Part shown: positions 47,140-54,522 of the stretch, one piece after another
Position numbering within the stretch: position 1 is the first letter of the stretch
Layout: the number at the start of each line of letters is the position of its first letter
Assembly (NCBI GenBank): GCA_947460175.1
Contig: CANHGW010000002.1
Span: 124,001-188,000, forward strand
DNA from: Bacteroidota bacterium
Lineage (GTDB): Bacteria > Bacteroidota > Bacteroidia > Chitinophagales > Chitinophagaceae
DNA: 64,000 nt
Reading direction: 5' to 3'
Program-made: the position numbers and the translations under genes
The notes under the pieces: model-generated
Seen by the model: the letters and a program-made list of their open reading frames with translations, nothing else
Database searches by the model: none
Told to the model about the DNA's origin: nothing

Positions 47140-47147
47140 TATTTTTG
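47140..47147 (+). promoter_or_regulatory. Candidate -7 element (TATTTTTG) for the arginase-family gene
   Basis: Same sequence and the same 4-base gap before the ATG as for tsaE, suggesting a leaderless mRNA. I see no convincing TTTG at -33. Confidence 0.4.
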
Positions 47148-47151
47148 TGAA

Positions 47152-48099
47152 ATGCGTAATATCAAAATCATAGAAGTAAAGTCGGAAATTGGAGCAGGTA
47201 CTCGAGGAGCAAGTTTGGGTATTGATGCATTGAAGATTGCAGCGCTAGATTTCATGAGCAATTTTTTTGTGAATTTTCCAAGCGATATTGTAGAAACAGA
47301 AAACAAGCTATTGTATGAACCCGTAGAAAGCCCATATGCTAAACGGATACAAGGTGTAAAAACAATGTATGAGCGTGTTGCAAGTACAGTAGAAAAGAAT
47401 TTAAAATCGGGTTTGTTTCCTTTGGTGTTGGCTGGAGATCATAGTAGTGCAGGTGGAACAATTGCTGGTATAAAAATGGCAAAGCCCAAATCACGATTGG
47501 GTGTAATATGGATAGATGCTCATGCCGATTTGCATACGCCTTATACAACGCCGAGTGGCAATATGCATGGTATGCCATTGGCTATTTCCATTGGCGAAGA
47601 TAACTTGGATTGTCAGGTACATCATCCTGATGCAACTACTGCTAAGCTTTGGGACGATTTGAAAAACTTAGGTAAAATATGTCCCAAAGTAAAACCTGAA
47701 GATATTGTATTTATCGCATTGCGAGATACTGAAAAGGAAGAGGATTACTTATTGAAAAAACATGGTATCAAAGTAATTCCAGTTTCAGAGGTTCGTAAGA
47801 AAGGGGTGGAACATGTAGTGCGTCAAACATTGTTGAGTCTGAAAGAGTGTGATGACATTTATGTTTCATTTGATGTAGATAGTTTGGATAGTAGTATATC
47901 TCGTGGCACCGGAACACCCGTCGCCAATGGACTCAAAGAGCGTGAAGCTGAAGATATTTTAGCAAGCTTGATGCAAAATCATAAAATATGTTGTTTCGAA
48001 ATCACAGAGGTAAATCCTACCTTGGACAAAGAAAACCTTATGGCAGAGATTGCATTTAATATTCTACAACGTAGTGTGAATATATTGCTGATGAATTAG
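47152..48099 (+). CDS. Arginase-family ureohydrolase
   Basis: Metallohydrolase cleaving a guanidino or related group; arginine is the likely substrate (arginase or formimidoylglutamase). ATG at 47152 (MRNIKIIEV) is chosen over 47113 by homology with the family start. All metal ligands are present: GDHS with His97, DAHAD with D122, H124, D126, and SFDVDSLD, as well as the GTGTPV and ITEVNP blocks typical of arginases, including the Glu of EVNP. Length (315) is normal. Agmatinase is less likely since the EVNPxLD end is arginase-like. Confidence 0.9.
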   Translation: MRNIKIIEVKSEIGAGTRGASLGIDALKIAALDFMSNFFVNFPSDIVETENKLLYEPVESPYAKRIQGVKTMYERVASTVEKNLKSGLFPLVLAGDHSSAGGTIAGIKMAKPKSRLGVIWIDAHADLHTPYTTPSGNMHGMPLAISIGEDNLDCQVHHPDATTAKLWDDLKNLGKICPKVKPEDIVFIALRDTEKEEDYLLKKHGIKVIPVSEVRKKGVEHVVRQTLLSLKECDDIYVSFDVDSLDSSISRGTGTPVANGLKEREAEDILASLMQNHKICCFEITEVNPTLDKENLMAEIAFNILQRSVNILLMN

Positions 48100-48121
48100 C
48101 CGAAATTAGAAAAATAATAGT

Positions 48122-48706
48122 TTAGTTTGTTTTAGTAATTCTTATTTCATCAACCCAACACTCACCTGGTTTGAGTACATTCAGTTCAAGTCGAAGTCGT
48201 TTCATGTTTTCAGGAATTGTATATCGCATTTCAACCAGATGCCATTCGTTGTAATTTTCTGAAAGAAAGGTTTCAGTTACTTCTGCTTCATGCTTGGCAT
48301 CAACAGCATTTACTTTTAATGCTATAGTGGATTGATTGTTTTTTATCCAAGCTAGAATGAGGTATTTTTCACCTACAAGTACATTAATTTCCTGTGCAAT
48401 ACCAGGTGAATACCAACCACCTTTATCAGAACATTCTTTCACTACAAAATGTAACGATTGCTTACCTTCTTTTTTTATTGTAGTATCGGCTAGTATAGTA
48501 AATGTTCCACTAGGAGTTGTTTTGGATGTATACACCAACCAATTGATTGGTAATCCATTTTTTATATATTCAAAACTACCGTTCATGCCAATGCTTTGAT
48601 CAATTTCGGATTCGCTCATAGGTTTTATACAACTCGTTTGAAAAGAAATAAAAGCAAATGCTAATAGGATTACAATGGTTGATAATAAAAATGTTTTGTG
48701 GTGCAT
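48122..48706 (-). CDS. Lipoprotein with jelly-roll (carbohydrate-binding-like) domain
   Basis: ATG at 48706 gives MHHKTFLLST..., a lipoprotein signal ending in SFQTSC. The mature part (about 165 residues) has a galactose-binding/CBM-like jelly-roll: GSFEYIKNGLPINWLVY, GKQSLHFVV, YSPGIAQEINVLVGEKYLILAWIK, NEWHLVEMRYTIPE and a final WVDEIRI strand, the common ending of such domains. Function is unknown. It has its own FNR-type box and a -7 element just upstream. Confidence 0.75.
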   Translation of the reverse strand: MHHKTFLLSTIVILLAFAFISFQTSCIKPMSESEIDQSIGMNGSFEYIKNGLPINWLVYTSKTTPSGTFTILADTTIKKEGKQSLHFVVKECSDKGGWYSPGIAQEINVLVGEKYLILAWIKNNQSTIALKVNAVDAKHEAEVTETFLSENYNEWHLVEMRYTIPENMKRLRLELNVLKPGECWVDEIRITKTN

Positions 48707-48727
48707 TGTGTAACTGAATTTCGTAAA

Positions 48728-48735
48728 CAAAAGTA
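48728..48735 (-). promoter_or_regulatory. Candidate -7 element (TACTTTTG) for the lipoprotein gene
   Basis: Minus-strand match to TAnnTTTG. The putative transcription start then lies about 15 bases before the ATG and 43 bases downstream of the FNR-type box centre, a class II activator arrangement. Confidence 0.5.
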
Positions 48736-48757
48736 GAATGTGAATTTGATGAAAAAT

Positions 48758-48771
48758 TTGACCTATATCAA
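48758..48771. promoter_or_regulatory. FNR-type box between the Crp/Fnr gene and the lipoprotein gene
   Basis: TTGAC-CTAT-ATCAA on the plus strand; one mismatch from TTGAT-N4-ATCAA. On the minus strand it sits upstream of the lipoprotein promoter. Confidence 0.5.
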
Positions 48772-48783
48772 AAAATCAACAAC

Positions 48784-49344
48784 TTACTTTTCTGCACGAA
48801 TTCTGCTCAACGTTTCTTGTTTCATACCTAAGTAAGATGCGATTCGTCCAAGTGGAGCCCGCTGTATAATTGCAGGTCTATTTTCCATCAATTGTTGATA
48901 GCGCTCTTTAGCCGATTTAAACTGAAGAGAAATCAATCGCTCTTCGAGTCGAGCATAATATTCTTCCATGATAAGACGGCCAGCTCGTTCAGATTCAGGA
49001 AACCGTTGATACATTTCATGTAATGTTGAATAATGGATTCCTTCTACTTCGCATGATTCAAAACATTCGATGGTTTCGTACGATGGTTTACGAGTGATGA
49101 AACTGTAATAGCTTGTGGCAAAATCGCCTTCCATAGAAATCCAATTGCATACTTCATGCGCTTCAGATTCGTAATATGCACCTAGCATGCCAGCTTGAAT
49201 AAAATATAAGTAATTGCAAATTTTGCCATAAGGCAAAATGCATTCATTTTTCTTGAATGAGAAGTAGTCTGTTTTTTCAGATAACCATTCCACAGCTTCA
49301 TTGGAAAGTGGTGTGAGTTGTTGTATAGTAGAAATAAGATTCAT
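48784..49344 (-). CDS. Crp/Fnr family transcriptional regulator
   Basis: A 186-residue regulator: cyclic-nucleotide-like jelly-roll at about 15-110 and a C-terminal helix-turn-helix (APLGRIASYLGMKQETLSRIRAEK has the turn GMKQETLSR). E177, S180 and R181 form the E-x-x-S-R set found in the FNR recognition helix. It lacks the clustered N-terminal cysteines of oxygen-sensing FNR, so its signal is unknown; several cysteines do occur (C35, C43, C66, C94, C98). It lies 35 bases downstream of accD and 52 bases before the FNR-type box. Confidence 0.9.
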   Translation of the reverse strand: MNLISTIQQLTPLSNEAVEWLSEKTDYFSFKKNECILPYGKICNYLYFIQAGMLGAYYESEAHEVCNWISMEGDFATSYYSFITRKPSYETIECFESCEVEGIHYSTLHEMYQRFPESERAGRLIMEEYYARLEERLISLQFKSAKERYQQLMENRPAIIQRAPLGRIASYLGMKQETLSRIRAEK

Positions 49345-49379
49345 GAAGTTGGATTTATTAAAATCACATCATTCAATAA

Positions 49380-50240
49380 TTAAATCTTAAAATAATCTAT
49401 CAAATCGCTTAGTTTTTGTTTCAACTCTTTTCGATCTACGATAAAATCTAAGAATCCATGCTCCAATAAAAATTCGGATGTTTGAAACCCTTCGGGTAAA
49501 TCTTTTTTAATGGTTTCCTTTATTACACGTGGTCCTGCAAAACCAATTAATGCACCTGGTTCAGCAATATTCAAATCACCTAACATAGCATACGAAGCTG
49601 TAACGCCACCCGTGGTAGGGTCGGTCATTAATGAGATATAAGGCAACTTTGCTTTTGCCAATAAGGTAAGCTTAGCTGAGGTTTTAGCCATTTGCATCAA
49701 AGAGAAAGCGCTTTCCATCATACGAGCGCCGCCCGATTTGGAAATGATCATAAAAGGTAATTTGTGTTTTATAGCATAATCAATTGCACGAGATATTTTT
49801 TCACCTACCACACTTCCCATACTTCCACCAATGAACTGAAAATTCATTGCTGCTGTTACCATCTTTTTGCCATTCACTTCACCCACGCCCACTGTCATTG
49901 CATCTTTAAGGCCCGTTTTTTTCTGAGCTTCTACGATGCGGTCTTTGTATGGTTTTAAATCCACAAAGCCGAGATAGTCTTTTGATACAATATTTTCAAA
50001 CAATAACTCAGTAGCGCCGTTATCATAAATGATATCAAAATACTCTTCAGCATCTATACGATTGTGGTGATTACAACCTGAACACAACCAAAGGTTTTCT
50101 TTGAGTTCATTGATAGTAGATGTTTTCTTGCAGGAAGGGCATTTAAACCACAACCCATCAGGAACATCTTTCTTTTCCTTGTTGGAGGTAAGGATACCTT
50201 GCTTAATACGTTTAAACCAAGTCGATGATGACATAGCCAA
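49380..50240 (-). CDS. accD: Acetyl-CoA carboxylase carboxyltransferase subunit beta
   Basis: With AccA it transfers CO2 from carboxybiotin to acetyl-CoA, forming malonyl-CoA for fatty acid synthesis. The N-terminal zinc finger has C34, C37, C53 and C56 ([19 protein letters not shown]). The crotonase-type core includes [35 protein letters not shown] and [18 protein letters not shown], which binds the CoA and biotin. Length (286) is normal. Confidence 0.97.
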   Translation of the reverse strand: MAMSSSTWFKRIKQGILTSNKEKKDVPDGLWFKCPSCKKTSTINELKENLWLCSGCNHHNRIDAEEYFDIIYDNGATELLFENIVSKDYLGFVDLKPYKDRIVEAQKKTGLKDAMTVGVGEVNGKKMVTAAMNFQFIGGSMGSVVGEKISRAIDYAIKHKLPFMIISKSGGARMMESAFSLMQMAKTSAKLTLLAKAKLPYISLMTDPTTGGVTASYAMLGDLNIAEPGALIGFAGPRVIKETIKKDLPEGFQTSEFLLEHGFLDFIVDRKELKQKLSDLIDYFKI

Positions 50241-50376
50241 ATTAATTAAAGTTTACCATTCTACACACCTTCACTTTCACAGATAAAAATACGTAACCTC
50301 ACCGATTACGTATTACAAAAGTAGTTAAAAAGACGAAATAGGCAACATTAAAAATAGGCTGTTTACCTCAAATGCA

Positions 50377-50394
50377 ATTATCGAAATCGATAAT
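50377..50394. repeat. 18-bp palindrome upstream of the M1 peptidase gene
   Basis: ATTATCG-AAAT-CGATAAT, 7-base arms; 17 bases before the ATG at 50411, so it could be an operator overlapping the promoter. Confidence 0.45.
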
Positions 50395-50410
50395 CATTTA
50401 TATTTACAGC

Positions 50411-52372
50411 ATGAAAAAGACATTTATTACACTTTTATTCGCCATTTTTTCATTGTCAGCTATTGCTCAAGAAATATCTTCTTGTTCCGAAGGAAAAGTA
50501 AAATCCTTTCAACGGATCAAAAAGAAAACGCGTGCAGGTGCTTATGCCAATTCGTTGTTGGATAAGTATGATGTCCATTTTTATTTTTTAGATATCAATG
50601 CCGAACGCAATACGACAGTGTTGAGTGGTGCTACTACCATTGGTGCCAAAGTTACCGCAGCTTCTATTGATACATTTTGTTTTGAATTAAATTCATCGCT
50701 GACGATTGATAGTGTGATTTACAATAATCAGGCTATAAATGTAGCTAGAGTGGGAAGTATTGCTTATGCGCTTCTTCCAAGTCCAGCTATGCAAAATACA
50801 AATGTATATATCAAAATATATTACAATGGCGACGCCAATGTTGTTGGTGGAAGTGCTATTGGTGATGGATATAGCACTGGAACCTCACAAAGTTGGGGCA
50901 ATCAAGTAACGTGGAGTTTGAGTGAACCCTACAGTGCCTACGAGTGGTTTCCTTGCAAACAGTTTTTGCAAGACAAAGCGGATAGCGCTTGGGTATATGT
51001 GACTACAAGTAATCAAAACAAAGTAGGATCGAATGGCATACTTCAAGGTGTTGATTCGTTGCCCAATAACAAAGTTAGATATCGTTGGAAAACAAATTAC
51101 ACAATAGATTATTATCTCATTTCTGTAGCTATAGCAAAGTATGTTGAATATAAAACGTACGCACATCCTGTTGCTTTACCAAACGATTCTATTCCAATTG
51201 TAAATTATGTATATGATAATCCAAATACATTACCTGCTTTTCAAACTCATTTGGATAGCGTGACACTCATGGTAGAACATTTTTCTGAATTGTTTGGTTT
51301 ATATCCTTTTCATGAAGAGAAATATGGCAATGCTATGGCACCTTTCAGCGGAGCTATGGAACATCAAACAATGACAAGTGTTGGAAATTTGGGCAGTTTG
51401 TCGTTAAATGCACACGAACTTGTACACCATTGGTTTGGCGATTTAGTAACGTGTAAGACTTGGAAAGACATATTTGTCAACGAAGGATTAACCTCCTATG
51501 GCGAATATCTAGCATTTGAACATTTCAGAGGATGGAACTCAGCTCAAAGTAGAATGGTAGGCATACACGATAATGTGCTACAAGACCCCAATGCAATGGT
51601 TTATTTTACAGATACAACCGATGTAGGTCGTATTTTTAGCAAACGATTGACCTACGACAAAGGTGGCGCTGTTACCCACACTTTACGATTTGTTTTAGGG
51701 GATAGTCTCTTTTTTGCTGGCCTGAGAAATTACCTCAATCAGTTTTCTTTTTCAACTGCAAGTATTGATGATTTGAAAGCTTCATTGGAAGCATTTACTG
51801 GAATGAATTTGTCAGATTATTTTAATCAATGGTTGTATGGTGAAGGCTATCCTACTTTCTCTGGTGAATACTTTTCAAATGGTACTAACTTGTTTTTAAA
51901 AATTACACATACTACATCGTCCAATGTAACACCCTTATTTAAAACACCGTTGGAAATAAAATGTTCAAGTGCGAGTGGTGATACCACTATCAAAATAGAT
52001 ATAACACAAAACACAAATACATTTGTCATTCCTACAGCAAAAGACATTACCAACATATCATTCGATCCTATCAATTGGTTGCTCAATGAAACAGGAACTG
52101 TTACCAAAAATCCAAACTTAATATCTCTCAATGTAGCAGATGTAGATCTCGAAAATAGTATTGAAGTATTTCCAAACCCTGCCACTGATCAAGTGCATAT
52201 TACTAGTTCAAAAGATCAGAATGCGAGCTATGTATTGAAAGACATGCAAGGAAAAATTGTCAAGAAAGGAGAAGTGGGTGTAATAGATATTTCTTCGATT
52301 AACACGAGTGTTTATATTCTAGATATTCAAACCAAAAATGGCAAAGTAAGTCGTAAGTTTGTGAAACAATAA
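50411..52372 (+). CDS. Secreted M1-family aminopeptidase with T9SS sorting domain
   Basis: Zinc aminopeptidase secreted to the surface. ATG at 50411 begins a signal peptide ending SAIAQ. N-terminal beta domain (about 45-250), catalytic domain with HELVH (H335, E336, H339), third ligand Glu358 in VNEGLTSYGEY, and substrate motif GAMEHQTM, where the usual GxMEN motif has His in place of Asn. Thermolysin-like and helical part to about 510, then a small Ig-like segment, and a type A sorting domain (IEVFPNPATDQVHI). Next gene starts six bases after the stop. Confidence 0.93.
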   Translation: MKKTFITLLFAIFSLSAIAQEISSCSEGKVKSFQRIKKKTRAGAYANSLLDKYDVHFYFLDINAERNTTVLSGATTIGAKVTAASIDTFCFELNSSLTIDSVIYNNQAINVARVGSIAYALLPSPAMQNTNVYIKIYYNGDANVVGGSAIGDGYSTGTSQSWGNQVTWSLSEPYSAYEWFPCKQFLQDKADSAWVYVTTSNQNKVGSNGILQGVDSLPNNKVRYRWKTNYTIDYYLISVAIAKYVEYKTYAHPVALPNDSIPIVNYVYDNPNTLPAFQTHLDSVTLMVEHFSELFGLYPFHEEKYGNAMAPFSGAMEHQTMTSVGNLGSLSLNAHELVHHWFGDLVTCKTWKDIFVNEGLTSYGEYLAFEHFRGWNSAQSRMVGIHDNVLQDPNAMVYFTDTTDVGRIFSKRLTYDKGGAVTHTLRFVLGDSLFFAGLRNYLNQFSFSTASIDDLKASLEAFTGMNLSDYFNQWLYGEGYPTFSGEYFSNGTNLFLKITHTTSSNVTPLFKTPLEIKCSSASGDTTIKIDITQNTNTFVIPTAKDITNISFDPINWLLNETGTVTKNPNLISLNVADVDLENSIEVFPNPATDQVHITSSKDQNASYVLKDMQGKIVKKGEVGVIDISSINTSVYILDIQTKNGKVSRKFVKQ

Positions 52373-52378
52373 ACAAAC

Positions 52379-54181
52379 ATGCGCGCCCTTGGCTTACTAG
52401 TTGTACTTTTTTTATCAAATCATCTCCTTGCACAATCCTTGGCTGATAGTGTAATTCAGCGTTTTGCCAAAGATGAACATAAAATTGATTCTTGTTTACA
52501 AATAGCAGCCTCCATTCAGAACAAAGATTATCCCAATTGTATTCGTTTATGTGATGAAGTCATATCATTGGCACAAAAATCCAATGATCAACATTCCAAA
52601 GCTGATGCTACTTTTCTGAAAGGACTCACGAGTTATTTTGCAGGTGAATATGATCAAACATTGAATTATTATTTATCAGCAATCAAACAATTTGAATCAG
52701 CCAATGAGCCAATTGGTAAAGCAAAAGTGCTGAACGAATTAGGTATATTTTATCGTAGACAACAACAAGATTCGCTTTCTTTAGTAAGTTTTAAAGAAGC
52801 GTATATACTTTCAGAAAAAGCAGGGGATAAAGGTGTAATGGGTACTGCTATCAATAATCAAGGTATATTGGCGCAAGATCATGCTGAGCATGCAAAAGCC
52901 ATTGATTATTTCTTAAAAGCACAAGGTATTTATGTTGAGGTCAAGGATTCAATAGGGGTGTCTTATACATTGGATTATGCATCTGTTTCGCATGCTGCTA
53001 TGGGTAACTATCAACTTGCAATCGAATTGCAATTAAAGTCATTGGATATAAGGCTTCGATATAAAGATACCAATGCAGCTTCACTCTCCTTGTATAGCCT
53101 AGCAGAGTATGAGTTATTACAAAAAAATACGAAGGCCTCCGAACAATATTTATTGGAATGTGTGTCGATTACTGAGCGAATCAAGTATAAAGATTTAACG
53201 GCTGATTGTTACAAGAAACTAGCCGATCTCTATGCTAAAAATGGACAGGCTCAAAAAGCGTATGAATATCATGTAAAATATTCTACCTTAAATGAAGAGA
53301 TATTTAACGAAAAAAGAAGTAAGCAAATCAATGAACTGCAAACTAAATACGAAACCAATAAACGTATTCAACAAATAGCTTTATTGACCAAAGACAATGA
53401 ATTGAAAGAAAGTAGAACCCGTATTATTTTGATAGTTTTTTTAGGGTTGCTTTTAGTACTCGGTCTTTCTGCTTTTGCTTATTTTAATTTTCTGAAAAGT
53501 AAAAAACAAAAAGAAATTGATGATGCCATCATTGTTGAAAAAGAATTGAGAAGCAAATCAATCATAGAAGCCGAAGAAAAAGAACGACTACGCATAGCAC
53601 GTGATTTGCATGATGGTGTAGCGCAAACCATGACTGCTGCCAAAATGCAATTGGAACATTTTATGGATAGTGTAGAAGAAGATAATAAGATGAATTCTTC
53701 ACTTCAAAATGCATTTGATTTGATCAAAGATGCTGCCAACGAAGTGCGAGCTGTTTCGCATAGTATGGTCCCGAATGCTTTATTAAAGTCTGGATTAGTA
53801 GCTGCAGTGCGAGATTTTGTACAACGCATGGGAACTAACAAAACTCATATCAATCTTATCATACATGGATTGAATGATCGATTAAATGAAAACGTGGAAA
53901 CTGTTGTTTTTAGAGTATTACAAGAATTGGTCAACAACATCAATAAGCATGCAGAAGCTACAGAAATCACGATTCAACTTGTGAAAGAACAACAAGAATT
54001 ATCAATCATGGTAGAAGACAATGGAAAAGGTTTTGATATCAAAACCTTAGGAGAGAAAGCAGGTATTGGTTTGAAAAACATTGAATCACGCGTAGAATAT
54101 CTCAATGGACAAGTGCATTTCGATTCCAGTATTGGGAATGGTACTACCGTGATGATTGATATACCCTTGGAAAATTCATAA
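52379..54181 (+). CDS. Orphan TPR-sensor histidine kinase (HisKA_3 type)
   Basis: Two-component kinase of 600 residues. Signal peptide to about 19, then TPR-like repeats at about 45-330 (NPxxx-like YDQTLNYYLSAIKQFES, AKAIDYFLKAQGIYVEV), a coiled linker, one membrane helix at about 348-371, and the dimerisation/phosphoacceptor domain with His411 (DLHDGVAQTM). The ATPase domain carries VLQELVNNINKHAEATE and MVEDNGKGFD and GIGLKNIESRV. This LuxR/NarL-type kinase usually pairs with a DNA-binding response regulator, which is absent here. It follows the M1 gene by six bases, so they are co-transcribed. Confidence 0.92.
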   Translation: MRALGLLVVLFLSNHLLAQSLADSVIQRFAKDEHKIDSCLQIAASIQNKDYPNCIRLCDEVISLAQKSNDQHSKADATFLKGLTSYFAGEYDQTLNYYLSAIKQFESANEPIGKAKVLNELGIFYRRQQQDSLSLVSFKEAYILSEKAGDKGVMGTAINNQGILAQDHAEHAKAIDYFLKAQGIYVEVKDSIGVSYTLDYASVSHAAMGNYQLAIELQLKSLDIRLRYKDTNAASLSLYSLAEYELLQKNTKASEQYLLECVSITERIKYKDLTADCYKKLADLYAKNGQAQKAYEYHVKYSTLNEEIFNEKRSKQINELQTKYETNKRIQQIALLTKDNELKESRTRIILIVFLGLLLVLGLSAFAYFNFLKSKKQKEIDDAIIVEKELRSKSIIEAEEKERLRIARDLHDGVAQTMTAAKMQLEHFMDSVEEDNKMNSSLQNAFDLIKDAANEVRAVSHSMVPNALLKSGLVAAVRDFVQRMGTNKTHINLIIHGLNDRLNENVETVVFRVLQELVNNINKHAEATEITIQLVKEQQELSIMVEDNGKGFDIKTLGEKAGIGLKNIESRVEYLNGQVHFDSSIGNGTTVMIDIPLENS

Positions 54182-54235
54182 TACAAGTTGGAGCTAAGCT
54201 CAATGTCATTGTTCATCTATGTCGAGCCTTTGTTT

Positions 54236-54375
54236 CAATCGTTGTCTCGCAGAGCCGAGCCAACGGATTTTCACGACAGTCTCGGCTAGTTTTCGACGTC
54301 TTTTACTTTGATGTAGCAATGACTAGGCAAAGCCTATCAAGAACATAGTAGCCACGAAGGCATAGCCTTCGTTGG
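54236..54375 (+). repeat. Structured intergenic repeat, copy 1 (about 140 bp)
   Basis: Shares long near-identical stretches with 57476-57613 and 59018-59153; against copy 2 I count about nine differences. The repeat holds hairpins: AGCCGAG with CTCGGCT, TAGGC-AAA-GCCTA, and CGAAGGC-ATA-GCCTTCG. Similarity to copy 3 starts earlier, near 54190. The rest of the gap 54182-54522 contains no gene. Confidence 0.8.
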
Positions 54376-54522
54376 CGGATGGAGAGGGTCATCCTTTCTT
54401 TGTTTTAGTAAACCATGATTTTGTTTCTTTTCAAATAACTATTGAAAAATAGTCCGCTTATTTTGCTGATTTGAAGTTTGAACTTCCAATTTCATAGATT
54501 ACATTTGAGAAAATCTAACCAA

